A DNA stretch of 64,000 bases from positions 496,001 to 560,000 of the forward strand of contig NZ_QAOX01000001.1 of assembly GCF_003050935.1 (NCBI RefSeq), written 5' to 3'. A program made the translations under genes and the position numbers. The notes under the pieces are model-generated. The model was not told where the DNA came from. It did no database searches and saw nothing but the letters and a program-made list of their open reading frames with translations. The DNA is from Luteibacter sp. OK325 (GTDB lineage Bacteria > Pseudomonadota > Gammaproteobacteria > Xanthomonadales > Rhodanobacteraceae). Below are positions 17,785 through 27,549 of this stretch, piece by piece; position 1 is the first letter of the stretch; every line of letters starts with the position of its first letter.

Positions 17785-20547
17785 TTACCAGCTGAAGCCG
17801 CCGCCGATACCGACAGACGATTCGGAGCCCGACGCAGATGCACCGATGGAGATCGTCGCGCGGTTGTTGTTGAAGGCGCGCTGGTAACCCACCGACACCG
17901 CCGACTGGCCGCTATAGCTGCCCGCACCGGCGCCGATACGGTTCTCGCCCGAAAGGCCGGATGTATTCATTGCCATCTGCGACATGGCCGTGCCCATGGC
18001 GCCGACACGGTCGAGCCGGCGATTGACCTTGCTGAACTGATCAGTGACCTGGTTGCGGAAGCTGTCGAGTGCCGCACCGCCTCCCGCCTGCTGGTCCGTA
18101 TACGCTTTGGCGGCCTGCAGCGTTGCCTGGTCGCCGGCATCCGAATGCGACTTCGCCGTGGCGAGAGCGTCGTCCACCTGTCCCGTGTTCGCTGCGTCGG
18201 TGCGTGCGGTACCCGCTGCCACGCTGGTGATGCGACGCTGGTTGGTTGCTGTACCTACCGACACCGTATTGGCCTGGTCGGCGACCGAACCGGCACCGAG
18301 GGCGACCGCATTGGATGCCGTCACCTGCGCGCCCTGGCCAAGCGCGGTACCCGAGGGCGCCGTCACGTTCGTGTCCGCTCCGATCGCGACCGCGTTCGTC
18401 GCCGCGGCACCGATCGTCGCATTGCTGCCGAGCGCCGTGCTGCCATCCGCGCCGATCGTCGCGTTGTTGCCCACAGCCGTGTCACGTCCATCGGTGGCGA
18501 CGCTACCTCCGCCGATTGCCATGCCGTTGCCCGATCCCATGGACATGCCGCCACCGCCGCCCGCCACGCCCATCTGGTCCAGCCGCAGACCCATCTGCGA
18601 CAGTACGCTGTCGAGCGCACTGACTGCGCCGCCGACGCCGAAGTACGACGTACCCTGGACCGAGTACGCCGGACCCTCGAACCCGGCCGGCGTCATCGCC
18701 GCGCCGCCGCCCAGTGCCACACCCAGGGCACTGCCGAGTGCGTCGATCGCCTGTGCATTGGCGGCTGTGCCGGTGCCGGTCTGCGCAAGCGCGATGTTGA
18801 GCTGCTGCATGTTGACCGCATCGGTCTGGTTCGTACCCGCCGCCACGTTGGTGAGCTGTCGCTCCGCACCCGCACTACCGATGGAAACGCTGTTGTCACG
18901 GTCGGCGACCGAGCCCGCGCCAAGTGCGACGGAGTGGGTGTTCAGCGCCTGGCTTGCAGCGCCGATCGCTACGGCGTCGTCCGCCATAGCCCCGCTCCCA
19001 TATCCCACGGCCGTGGAGAAATCGTTGGTGGCGACGGCGCCGCTGCCCAAAGCGCTTGCGCCAACGCCAGAGGCGTAACTTCCGGCACCGATCGCCGCGG
19101 AGTAGTCGCCCTCCGCATCGGATCCGGCGCCCAGCGACGCGCTCTGCTCACCTGCGGCGATGGCGTTCATGCCGATCGCGATGGATTGCGTCTTGCTCGC
19201 ATGCGCTGCCGTACCGATTGCCATCGAGTCGTTAACGTTCTGGCTCGCGTCGGCCGGATCGGCGTCCGGATTGCCGGCCGTGGCGCCCAGGCCGATAGCC
19301 AGGTTCTCTACGCCACTGCCGCCTCGCGCCTGCGCATTGGTACCGATCGCGATATCGCTGGTCCAGCCGGCGATCGCGCTATGGCCCAGGGCGACGCTGT
19401 CCGTTCCATAGCCCACGCTCGCGTTGCCCACGGCGGTTGCGTTGTCGTTGGGCGCCTGGCTTTTCATGCCGACGGATACGCTGCCCGCACCCTTCGCGAA
19501 GGCAAGATAGCCAACGCCGACTGCGCCAGAGGTAACCCCTTCCGTACCACCCGCATAGGCGAGCGTGCCGATTGCGGTGGTGTAGTCACCGAACGAAATG
19601 GCCGCGGCGCCGACCGCGTTGCTTGCGTATCCGTACGCCCAGGTCTTCTCGCCGCCCGGACCATTGGCGCCGGGAAGCTTCCCGTCGCCATTGGCATCGA
19701 TCCAGCCGCCCATTGCAAGCGACGCACCACCGATGGAGTACGTGCCGTCGCCGACGGCAACCGAGCCGTTTCCATAAGTAACGGCACTCATTCCGATAGC
19801 GACGCCACCGAGCGTGTTCTGCGCCGACGCGGCGTTGTAACCGATCGCGATCGAGCTCGTTGACTTGTAGCCCAGCGCATTGGTACCGATGACGATGCTG
19901 TTGGTGTTTCCGGTTGTTGCCGTCGGATCGATGGTTTCCGCACCGTTGCCGATCACGATGCTTCCCGCAGAAAGTGCATCGGCATAACCGGTACCGATGA
20001 CCATCGTGTTGTTGCCCTTTGCGTTGGCACCGTAGCCGATCGCCATGGCGGCGTTACCCGCTGCCGTGGTTCCCGCACCGAGGGCGATCGCACCATCGGT
20101 GAGCGCCTGCGAGTTCATGCCCACGGCCACGCCGTTCGAACCGGCGACGTTCGCGCCCACGCCGAGCGCGACATCCGCATAGCCGCCGACGTTCGCGGCG
20201 GGCAACGTGCCGAACTTGGCGTCGGAGAGCTTCAGGTAGGGCGTATTGTCGGCAACGGCCGTATTCGTTCCCGTGGTCACCGACGAGGCCTGGACGTCCT
20301 GCATGCTGGCAAAGGCCGCCGCGCAAAGGGCCACGTCGCTGGCATCCGTGGCCGGGCCGCCAGCCCACAGCGAGCTGCCGCAGGCACTGGCGGCGAACGG
20401 CGCGCAAGCCAGGCCACCTACCATGATGATGGTCATGGACCGGCGAACGGTGCGGCTTCGTCCCTTACCCCTGGCGCGCGCACGTTCGGATGCGACAACG
20501 ACTGCGCCGAGCGCGCAGCTCCAGACCTTGCTGAAAATCGTGTTCAC
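17785..20547 (-). CDS. YadA-type trimeric autotransporter adhesin
   Basis: A 920-residue trimeric autotransporter (type Vc). The GTG at 20547 was chosen because GGGGAG stands about 8 bases upstream and because the next residues, NTIFSKVWSCALGAVVVASE, are a classic extended signal peptide (ESPR). The signal ends near ASA. The passenger holds many YadA-head repeats of about 14-16 residues (AIGYNA, AVGDGT, AMAIGYGA and alike), several head-to-stalk necks (QLTNVAAGTNQTDAVN and QRRITSVAAGTARTDAAN), a short coiled-coil stalk, and a C-terminal YadA anchor (VNRRLDRVGAMGTAMSQMA to the final SW). It should mediate adhesion or biofilm. It is directly followed by the S8 protease gene. Confidence 0.92.
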   Translation of the reverse strand: MNTIFSKVWSCALGAVVVASERARARGKGRSRTVRRSMTIIMVGGLACAPFAASACGSSLWAGGPATDASDVALCAAAFASMQDVQASSVTTGTNTAVADNTPYLKLSDAKFGTLPAANVGGYADVALGVGANVAGSNGVAVGMNSQALTDGAIALGAGTTAAGNAAMAIGYGANAKGNNTMVIGTGYADALSAGSIVIGNGAETIDPTATTGNTNSIVIGTNALGYKSTSSIAIGYNAASAQNTLGGVAIGMSAVTYGNGSVAVGDGTYSIGGASLAMGGWIDANGDGKLPGANGPGGEKTWAYGYASNAVGAAAISFGDYTTAIGTLAYAGGTEGVTSGAVGVGYLAFAKGAGSVSVGMKSQAPNDNATAVGNASVGYGTDSVALGHSAIAGWTSDIAIGTNAQARGGSGVENLAIGLGATAGNPDADPADASQNVNDSMAIGTAAHASKTQSIAIGMNAIAAGEQSASLGAGSDAEGDYSAAIGAGSYASGVGASALGSGAVATNDFSTAVGYGSGAMADDAVAIGAASQALNTHSVALGAGSVADRDNSVSIGSAGAERQLTNVAAGTNQTDAVNMQQLNIALAQTGTGTAANAQAIDALGSALGVALGGGAAMTPAGFEGPAYSVQGTSYFGVGGAVSALDSVLSQMGLRLDQMGVAGGGGGMSMGSGNGMAIGGGSVATDGRDTAVGNNATIGADGSTALGSNATIGAAATNAVAIGADTNVTAPSGTALGQGAQVTASNAVALGAGSVADQANTVSVGTATNQRRITSVAAGTARTDAANTGQVDDALATAKSHSDAGDQATLQAAKAYTDQQAGGGAALDSFRNQVTDQFSKVNRRLDRVGAMGTAMSQMAMNTSGLSGENRIGAGAGSYSGQSAVSVGYQRAFNNNRATISIGASASGSESSVGIGGGFSW

Positions 20548-20790
20548 CTGCGTTTTCTCCCCGAGACCGTCCGGGTGCGCTCCGCGCCCCTCAGCGCCCC
20601 GGAATCGAACCGACCCAAGACGCGCACCCCTTCGGCAACCATTGAATGAAGGGACGTCTATCCGTCCCACTGATCGAACCGGAGCCGAGCGTCGTTCACT
20701 GTCACGGGAAAAACACGCACGCATACCCACGGGACTCACGAATCTCCCGAACCTCACGCTTGCTCACGGAGCTGCCGCGGGCAAGAATGG
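20548..20790. promoter_or_regulatory. Divergent control region between adhesin and histidine kinase genes
   Basis: A 243-bp gap with no gene. It contains a perfect 6/6/6 inverted repeat at 20651-20668 (GGGACG, TCTATC, CGTCCC), a plausible operator or small hairpin. The rest is unremarkable C-rich DNA. Promoters for both flanking genes must lie here, but no clear boxes were identified. Confidence 0.45.
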
Positions 20791-22203
20791 GTGCGCAGTC
20801 TTTATCTCAGGTGGTTCTGGAAGCGTATGCGGGCTTTCCGTTCAATGCGGGAGTGGCTTGCCCGGGCCCCCACAGACGATCCGGTCGAGCAGCTCAGCGC
20901 GCCGTTCATGCAGTGGCTTCTGGTCGCGGTCGGTGTCGCTGTGCCTCTCATTCGCATTTACGCGACGTGGCTGGACGGCTGGAAACCCGTGGCCTCGTGG
21001 CGGGCCGCCGACTGGGTCGATTTCGCCAGCGATGCCGCGATCGTTTCTGCCGCCTGGACCGGCGTCGTCCTGATCCGTCGCGGATACTTCGCGCGCGCCG
21101 TCTGGATGTTCGTTGGCGTATTGCTGGCCTCCGCCGCCGCCGCCTATGCCGAAACCGGCTACCGGCTTTCGCCTCCCGACCCGCTTCCCATCCTGATCAT
21201 GGCCGCCGGCGGCATCGTGCTCGGCAGGCGCGCGCTATGGGTCAGCTACAGCTCACTGGTCGGCATCTTCGCGCTCGGCCAGCTCGCCGATGCGACCTGG
21301 CTGGGTGGCCCGCAACACGGTCAGTGGGCTGCGTTCCGGACGTTACCCATGCTCGCCCTCGCTTATGGTGTGGTCGCACTGATTCTCGACCGTGCCATTG
21401 CCGCGCTACGCACGGCCTTGCGGCAGGCCGAAGAGCGCGCACACGCGTTGGCGGAGGGCAACCGCCGGTTGGAGCGGGAGATGGAAGAGCGCGCGCGTAC
21501 GCAAAGCCAACTGATTCACTCGCAGAAGATGGATGCCGTGGGCCGGCTCGCGAGCGGCGTGGCTCACGACTTCGACAATGTGCTGAACGTAGTGCTCGGT
21601 TACGCGGCACAGCGTGAAGAACTCGCCGACAGGGGCACGCCTGCCTTGCTCACCGCACTCGAGGGCATCGAACTGGCGGCTCTGCGGGCGCTGTCGATCA
21701 GCCGAAAGCTGCTCAATTTCAGCCGTCATGACGCTGAAGAGCTACACGTGTTCGATGCCGACGAAGCCCTGGGTGAACTGGAGCCGATGCTTCACCAGTT
21801 GCTCGGTCGCTATGCGAAGCTACATATTGCGCGCCCGCGGCATGCTATTCCGTTACGGCTCAACCGTGGCCAGTTCGAACTGATGATCCTGAATATCGCA
21901 GCGAACGCGCGCGATGCGATGCCCGATGGCGGCAGCTTCGATGTGAGGCTATCGGTGGACGAAGATCGCAATGAGGTAACGCTTCGCCTGTCCGACAATG
22001 GCGTCGGCATGACTGACGCCATCAGGCAGAAGATGTTCGAGCCGTTCTACACGACCAAGCCGACGGGAAGCGGTACCGGCCTCGGGCTGTCGATCGTGGC
22101 GAGCATGATCGAAGCGGCGGGCGGCTCGGTGGAGGTCATCAGTGCGCCGGGCGAGGGCACCGAGTTCGTACTGAGGCTGCCCCGCGCCCCTACGGCTCAC
22201 TGA
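20791..22203 (+). CDS. Membrane sensor histidine kinase
   Basis: A 470-residue kinase with five or six N-terminal hydrophobic segments (about 38-210) as an integral sensor, a short coiled coil, a HisKA domain with the phosphorylated His in ASGVAHDFDN, and an ATPase domain with N box (NIAANARDAM), G1 (DNGVGM) and G2 (GTGLGLS). The HisKA type resembles NtrB/FixL-like and hybrid kinases. GTG 20791 is the longest start; ATG 20827 or 20845 are alternatives before the first membrane segment. Its 3' end overlaps by 14 bp the end of a convergent response-regulator gene, which is the likely partner. Confidence 0.88.
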   Translation: MRSLYLRWFWKRMRAFRSMREWLARAPTDDPVEQLSAPFMQWLLVAVGVAVPLIRIYATWLDGWKPVASWRAADWVDFASDAAIVSAAWTGVVLIRRGYFARAVWMFVGVLLASAAAAYAETGYRLSPPDPLPILIMAAGGIVLGRRALWVSYSSLVGIFALGQLADATWLGGPQHGQWAAFRTLPMLALAYGVVALILDRAIAALRTALRQAEERAHALAEGNRRLEREMEERARTQSQLIHSQKMDAVGRLASGVAHDFDNVLNVVLGYAAQREELADRGTPALLTALEGIELAALRALSISRKLLNFSRHDAEELHVFDADEALGELEPMLHQLLGRYAKLHIARPRHAIPLRLNRGQFELMILNIAANARDAMPDGGSFDVRLSVDEDRNEVTLRLSDNGVGMTDAIRQKMFEPFYTTKPTGSGTGLGLSIVASMIEAAGGSVEVISAPGEGTEFVLRLPRAPTAH

Positions 22204-22918
22204 CGAAAAGGTAGCCTTTGCCGCGCGAGGTGAGCAAGGGCAACGGTTCTCCCGTGGCGTCCTGCGCCTTGCGCCGCAGGCGGTGCACCATCATCTCGAG
22301 CCGGTGCGGATCGAAGTCATAGACATCGCTCGCCAACGCGGCGATAAGCGTCTCGCGAGACACGGCCTCGCCGTTCGCATCGACCAGATGGCGCAGCGTG
22401 CAGCGTTCCGGGGCGGTAAGCGCGATCGCCTTGCCTCCCGGGCCGACCAGGCACCAGTCATTCGTGTCCAGCTGCCAGCCCGGCCTTGCGGCTACGGGCG
22501 GGGACGTCGGCGGCGCGCGCGTCAGGCGCCGTGCAAGGCTGTTCAACGTGGCGGCCAACGTCTCGACATCGACAGGCTTGGCGAGGAAGGCATCCGCGCC
22601 ATTGCCCAACGCCTCGAGATAGTCCTGCCTGCTGCTGTTACCGGTCAGCATCACGATGCCGACCGACGATACCTCACGCAGGTGTGTCACGACGCTCAGC
22701 CCGTCTTCGTCGGGCAGACCGATATCGAGCACGACCATGTCGAAGGCCTGGCCAATCATGAGCCGGTAAAGTTCCGCCGCCGTGCCCGCACCGGTCACGG
22801 CGAAACCGTAATAGCGAAGGCCCGGAATGATGATGCCCTCGCGTAGCTGCGCATCGTCCTCCAGACATGCCACGCGCCATGAACGGGCGGTGGCAGCTGC
22901 GCCAGGTGCGTGCTTCAT
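22190..22918 (-). CDS. OmpR-type response regulator
   Basis: A 242-residue regulator: receiver domain (residues about 15-130) with acidic residues LEDD, phospho-acceptor Asp in VVLDIGLPDEDG and Lys in AKPVD, then a winged-helix DNA-binding domain (about 145-242) with HRLEMMVHRLRRK and the terminal RGKGYLF. The start at 22918 was chosen as the ATG (MKHAPG) nearest the receiver; the frame is open farther up. It is convergent with the neighbouring kinase gene and overlaps it by 14 bp tail to tail. The adjacent adhesin/protease pair is a possible target (inference). Confidence 0.85.
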   Translation of the reverse strand: MKHAPGAAATARSWRVACLEDDAQLREGIIIPGLRYYGFAVTGAGTAAELYRLMIGQAFDMVVLDIGLPDEDGLSVVTHLREVSSVGIVMLTGNSSRQDYLEALGNGADAFLAKPVDVETLAATLNSLARRLTRAPPTSPPVAARPGWQLDTNDWCLVGPGGKAIALTAPERCTLRHLVDANGEAVSRETLIAALASDVYDFDPHRLEMMVHRLRRKAQDATGEPLPLLTSRGKGYLFVSEP

Positions 22919-22931
22919 CCGTGGCGCGACC

Positions 22932-24851
22932 TCAGCGCGGCGTGCAGAAGCAATAAGCGTATACGTGCGGCTTACCGGCTTCGGCCGTGCGGAACAGCGC
23001 GAACTCCGGCGCGAGACGTGGCAACTCGGCCACCCAGCTCGGCAGGCGCAAACCCCACGACAGTGCCACGTGCGTCTCCGAACTACCGCCGACACTGGTC
23101 AGGAAGCGCTCGAAGGCGCCCATCGGCTTTTCGGCATAACGCACGTTGAAGTCCTTGCCGAGATTCGCTTGCTGAGCGGCATCGCGGATGGCGTCGTCGA
23201 GGTTGCCGATCTTGTCGACCAGGCCACGGTCGAGCGCTTGCTGGCCGGTCCATACGCGGCCCTGGGCAATCGCGTTGATGGAAGCGAAATCCTTGCCGCG
23301 TGCCTTGGCCACGTTGCCGACGAAATCGCGGTAGCCCTTGTCGATGATGCTCTGGATCAGGACGCTCACCTTCGGGTCGAGCGGTCGCGTGATATCGAAG
23401 GCACCGGCGAGCGGACTCGTGGCGACGCCGTCGCTTTTCACGCCGATCTTGGCCAGCGTATCCGGCACGGTGTAGAACATGCCGAAGATGCCGATCGAAC
23501 CGGTGATGGTGTTCGGCTCCGCGTAAATGCGATTGGCATTCATCGAGATCCAATAACCACCGCTCGCAGCGACATCACCCATCGAGACGATCACCGGGAT
23601 ACCGGCGGCGCGTGTCAGTTCCACTTCGCGACGAATCTGTTCGGCGGCGTAGACCTCACCGCCCGGCGAATTGACGCGCAGCACCAGCGCACGGGTACGG
23701 CGATCGGCGCGCACAGTGCGGATCAGCGCCGCGGTGGAATCGCCACCGATGCTTCCCTGAGCCTGCTTGCCACCGGTGATCTCGCCTTCGGCAACCACCA
23801 CGGTGACACCCGGGCCGGTCTGCAGCATGTCGGTGGTTGAGAGACCGCGGTCGGCGAGGTAACCGTCGAGCTCGACCTGTCGGAAACCCTGGTCCTTCTT
23901 GCCAACGGGTACGCCACTCTCGCGCAGCATGCGCACGAATTGCTGTTCGGTGGCGATGCCGTCGGCGAGTTTCTCCTGCACGGCCAGGTCAGCGAGACTG
24001 CCGTTGGCATCGCGCACGCGTTCGGCGAGGTTGTCCACGTCCGCACGCAGCGTCGCCGGAGCGATGTGGCGCATCTTCGCCACTTCTTCGATCCAGGACG
24101 TCCACAAGCCGCCGAGCCAATAGGCATCGGCTTCCTTCGACTCCGGCGAGGCGTGATCGAGGATGAATGGCTCGGCCGCGCTCTTGAACTGGCCGACGCG
24201 GAACAGGTGCACTTCCACGCCGAGCTTGTCGAGGAGGTCCTTGTAGAACAGGCGGTAATTGGCCAGACCCGTGGCCATCACGCCACCCTGCGGATCGATG
24301 TAAAGCTTGTCGGCGTGGGCGGCGAGGTAGTACTGGCCCTGTTCCAGGCTGACGCCCCAGGCGAGTACCGGTTTCCCCGCGGCGCGGAACCGGTCCAGAG
24401 CCGCGCCCACTTCGCGCAGCGCGGCGAAACCGCCTGCCTGCAGCTTGTCGGCGCGCAATACGATCTGGCTGATCCGGTTGTCTTTTGCGGCGGTGTCGAT
24501 CGCACGCACGAGGTCACGCACCTGCACTTGCTTCACGCCGTCGCCGGACATCCGGGAGATAGCCCGCGAGAAGGCGTCGGCGCTGTATTGCTCGACCAGG
24601 GCACCCTCGGGCGCCAGCACCAGGACCGTCTTGTCTTCGATCGCGCCGGTATGGCCACTGACCATCAGCGCGATCAGGAACACCGCGAGGATCCCGAAGA
24701 AGATCACGTTGATGATGACCAGCCGGGTGATGTTGATGCCCCGGCCAAGGCCGCGCAGGAACCGGCCGAAACCGCCTCCGCGCCGGGGCGGCGGAAGGGG
24801 TTGCGGGCGACCTGGCAGGGGCGGCGGCGTGACGTCGTGACGGTCCGGCAT
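22932..24851 (-). CDS. sppA: Signal peptide peptidase SppA, 67K type
   Basis: A 639-residue membrane protease that degrades cleaved signal peptides. A Pro/Arg-rich N-terminus is followed by one membrane anchor (about 43-65) and two S49 domains. The Ser/Lys dyad is visible: Lys223 (GQFKSAAEPF) and Ser430 (GDVAASGGYW), matching the split dyad of the E. coli enzyme. NSPGGEVYAAEQI marks the second domain's substrate site. The gene ends 13 bp before the response-regulator start, so read-through into it is possible. Confidence 0.92.
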   Translation of the reverse strand: MPDRHDVTPPPLPGRPQPLPPPRRGGGFGRFLRGLGRGINITRLVIINVIFFGILAVFLIALMVSGHTGAIEDKTVLVLAPEGALVEQYSADAFSRAISRMSGDGVKQVQVRDLVRAIDTAAKDNRISQIVLRADKLQAGGFAALREVGAALDRFRAAGKPVLAWGVSLEQGQYYLAAHADKLYIDPQGGVMATGLANYRLFYKDLLDKLGVEVHLFRVGQFKSAAEPFILDHASPESKEADAYWLGGLWTSWIEEVAKMRHIAPATLRADVDNLAERVRDANGSLADLAVQEKLADGIATEQQFVRMLRESGVPVGKKDQGFRQVELDGYLADRGLSTTDMLQTGPGVTVVVAEGEITGGKQAQGSIGGDSTAALIRTVRADRRTRALVLRVNSPGGEVYAAEQIRREVELTRAAGIPVIVSMGDVAASGGYWISMNANRIYAEPNTITGSIGIFGMFYTVPDTLAKIGVKSDGVATSPLAGAFDITRPLDPKVSVLIQSIIDKGYRDFVGNVAKARGKDFASINAIAQGRVWTGQQALDRGLVDKIGNLDDAIRDAAQQANLGKDFNVRYAEKPMGAFERFLTSVGGSSETHVALSWGLRLPSWVAELPRLAPEFALFRTAEAGKPHVYAYCFCTPR

Positions 24852-24904
24852 CTAAGCGGGTTCCTCGAAGGTTGTGTCGAGCGTAACGCGTCGGCGCGAC
24901 GGCA

Positions 24905-26290
24905 TCACGTGTGGATTGGCAGGGGCGTCGATCCGGCATCTTCCGGCCAGCGGCCGGTGGCGCTGCTCCGCCAGAAGCGCAGGAAAAGGAGGATCGCCGC
25001 CATGCTCAGCCCGGCGATCAGACCCATCCACATGCCGCGCGCGCCCATGTCGTGGGGGAAAGCCAGCCACCAGCCCACCGGCACCCCCACCCCCCAGTAC
25101 GCGAACATGGTGATGCCCATCGGCACCCGCGTGTCCTTCAGGCCACGCAAGGCGCCGTTGGAGGCGACCTGGATGCCATCGGAAAACTGGAAGAACCCGG
25201 CCAGGATCAACAGCTGCGAAGCCATGGCGATCACCGCCGGGTCGTTGGTGTAGAGACTGGCGATCGGGCCGGGCAGGAGCAGCATGGTTCCGGAAGAGAC
25301 GAACTGGGTGACCAGCACCAGCGCTATGCCGGACATGCCGGCATAGCGCACGCCCTTGATATCGCGCCGTCCCGCAGCATTGCCGACGCGCACGGTGATA
25401 GCCATGGACAGGCCCAGCGGAATCATGAAGGCGACCGACGCGACGTTGAGCGCCACGTGATGGCTGGCTGTGACCGTTTCGCCGAGGCGGCCGATCATCA
25501 GGGCCACGGCGACGAACATACCCGCTTCCATCAACAGGGTGACTGCCATCGGCAGGCCGATGTTGAGCAACTGGCCGATCTTCGCCAGGTCAGGTTTCGC
25601 CATGCGCTGGCGCAGGTTGAGATCGCGGTAGTTGCGATGGTTGAAGACATAGATGGCGAAGCCGATCGTCTCCAGCCACAGCACGATCGCCGTGGCGATG
25701 CCGCTGCCGCGCGCACCCATGACCGGGAAACCCAGCTTGCCGTACATCAGCACGTAGCCCAGCGGCGCCAGGATGAGCAGGCCACCGAAGCTGAAGTACA
25801 TCGACGGGCGTGGCATGGACAGGCCCTCGGACAGACCGCGCAAAGCGAAATAGGTGGTGAGCGCCGGCGCCGCGAAGCAGATCGCATGCAGGAAGGCCGT
25901 GACATCCGCGCGCATGGATTCCACCACGCCGAACAGCGCCATCAGCGGCGAGGCATGCCAGACGGCGAACGTCATGATCGCACCGAGAACCCAGGCGATA
26001 TAGAGAGCCTGGTGGAAGATCACACCAACCTCGCCACGCCGACCTGCGCCGTCCAGCTGCGCCACGGTCGGCGGCACGGACATCATCGTGCCGAGCCCGA
26101 AGACGAGGGCGAGCACCCAGATATTCACACCGGTGACCACCGAGGCCTGCGTGTGTGCGCCCTGATGCCCGGCGAGCACCGCGTCGACGACGTTGGGCGC
26201 CATGGCGGAGAGCTGCGCGAAGATCATCGGGAGGGCCAGCCGGACGGTGGCGCCGATCTCGCGACGCGCGCGGGCACGGTCGAATGACAT
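24905..26290 (-). CDS. MATE-family multidrug efflux transporter
   Basis: A 461-residue inner-membrane protein with twelve hydrophobic segments in two MatE repeats. The first helix region has ALPMIFAQLSAMAPNVVDAVLAG, the usual MATE helix 1 with the position for the Asp/Asn of NorM-type pumps. It exports cationic drugs against a sodium or proton gradient. The ATG at 26290 (MSFDRARARREI) was chosen for family-like sequence; an in-frame ATG at 26320 has a slightly better ribosome-binding site (AGG) and cannot be excluded. The sppA gene follows after 53 bp. Confidence 0.88.
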   Translation of the reverse strand: MSFDRARARREIGATVRLALPMIFAQLSAMAPNVVDAVLAGHQGAHTQASVVTGVNIWVLALVFGLGTMMSVPPTVAQLDGAGRRGEVGVIFHQALYIAWVLGAIMTFAVWHASPLMALFGVVESMRADVTAFLHAICFAAPALTTYFALRGLSEGLSMPRPSMYFSFGGLLILAPLGYVLMYGKLGFPVMGARGSGIATAIVLWLETIGFAIYVFNHRNYRDLNLRQRMAKPDLAKIGQLLNIGLPMAVTLLMEAGMFVAVALMIGRLGETVTASHHVALNVASVAFMIPLGLSMAITVRVGNAAGRRDIKGVRYAGMSGIALVLVTQFVSSGTMLLLPGPIASLYTNDPAVIAMASQLLILAGFFQFSDGIQVASNGALRGLKDTRVPMGITMFAYWGVGVPVGWWLAFPHDMGARGMWMGLIAGLSMAAILLFLRFWRSSATGRWPEDAGSTPLPIHT

Positions 26291-26373
26291 GGGGGAAAGC
26301 ACGCAGGGAGGGCCGCCCATTGTAGCCGCCTGTCATGCCATCATCCGAATTCGTAAGGGGAAAACACGGGGTT

Positions 26374-27549
26374 ATGATGAACGAACTGAAGCCGTCGCCC
26401 GTCCTGCTGTGTGCGAATTGCACCGCGGAGCTCCAGGGCGCCTTCTGTCACGACTGCGGCCAGTCCGTGAAAAGCGTGATCCAGCCGGTTTCGCACATGC
26501 TCGAGGACGCGGGAGACCTGTTCTTCCATCTCGACGAACGCATCGTGCACACCCTGCCGCCGCTTTACACGAAGCCGGGTTTCCTCACCCTGGAATACTT
26601 CTCCGGGCGGCGCGTGCGCTACATCGCACCCTTCCGCCTCATGTTCGTCTTCTGCCTGCTCGCCTTCTTCTTCATGCACCTGGCCATCGGCGATATGAAG
26701 GTCGGCGGCGTCGAGGGAACGGCGCCGCGCGATTCGATCGACGCGTTCGCCAGCGCGAAGACCGCCGGCGAAGTCCATACGCTCTACGAGGACCAGGTCC
26801 GCGAGGTGCGCACGGCACGCAACGATCCCAACTTGCCGGGCGCGGCCAAGGCAGGCCTCGGGGCCGCCGCAGCCTTGATCCGTGAGGCCGCGAACGCGCG
26901 GCTGGTGCAACTAAAGGCGCCCCCGATAACGGCCGAAGAGGGCGAGATCGCTCCAGCGGACGTGGCGAGCCGTGGCGAGGCCAAGGTCACCAAGATGTTC
27001 GGGAACAACCCCCAGATCGACGTCAGCTGGTTCCCTGACGCGTTGAACCGGCGACTCAACGTCGCTTTCGGCCACTTCCGGGCCAACTTCATCCCGATCC
27101 TGAACAAGGGGCCGGGCAAGGAGGAGGCCATTCACCGCATCCTCGATGGCTTCTTCTCGGTGCTGCCACAGACCATGTTCTTCATGATCCCGGTGTTCGC
27201 CCTGGTGCTGAAGCTGTTCTATGTGTTCCGGCGGCGGCTCTACATGGAACACCTCATCGTCAGCCTGCACAGCCACGCCTTTATCTTTATTTCCTTGCTC
27301 TTCCTGATGCTGCTCAGCTTCGCCAGGGAGGCTATCGGTCCCCGACTCGCCCTGGCAGGGACCGCCATCGGTTTTGTTCAGTTCGCCATGTGGGTCTGGA
27401 TACCGATCTACCTGCTGATGATGCAGAAGCGCGTGTACCGGCAGGGATGGCCGATGACTATCCTGAAGTACTGGCTGATAGGCAGCGTCTATTTCTGGCT
27501 GCTATTGAGCGCCGTGATCATGGCCGCCGTCATCGGCATGACCCACTAG
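26374..27549 (+). CDS. DUF3667-domain membrane protein
   Basis: A protein of about 391 residues starting MMNELKPSPVLLCANC. A zinc-ribbon-like motif is near the N-terminus (CANC, then CHDC), followed by a conserved segment TLPPLYTKPGFLTLEYFSGRRVRYIAPFRLMFVFCLLAFFF that leads into the first membrane helix; four more helices lie in the last 150 residues. The middle part (about 110-250) is soluble. This is the DUF3667 family, of unknown function. An upstream ATG at 26335 would add 13 residues. It stands alone between a MATE gene and a long gap. Confidence 0.82.
   Translation: MMNELKPSPVLLCANCTAELQGAFCHDCGQSVKSVIQPVSHMLEDAGDLFFHLDERIVHTLPPLYTKPGFLTLEYFSGRRVRYIAPFRLMFVFCLLAFFFMHLAIGDMKVGGVEGTAPRDSIDAFASAKTAGEVHTLYEDQVREVRTARNDPNLPGAAKAGLGAAAALIREAANARLVQLKAPPITAEEGEIAPADVASRGEAKVTKMFGNNPQIDVSWFPDALNRRLNVAFGHFRANFIPILNKGPGKEEAIHRILDGFFSVLPQTMFFMIPVFALVLKLFYVFRRRLYMEHLIVSLHSHAFIFISLLFLMLLSFAREAIGPRLALAGTAIGFVQFAMWVWIPIYLLMMQKRVYRQGWPMTILKYWLIGSVYFWLLLSAVIMAAVIGMTH

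Noticed and set aside
17779-19863. A 694-codon plus-strand frame across the adhesin gene
   Set aside because: It is a shadow of the repetitive YadA head repeats; its Arg/Cys-rich product resembles no protein, and the minus strand has complete ESPR, head and anchor domains.
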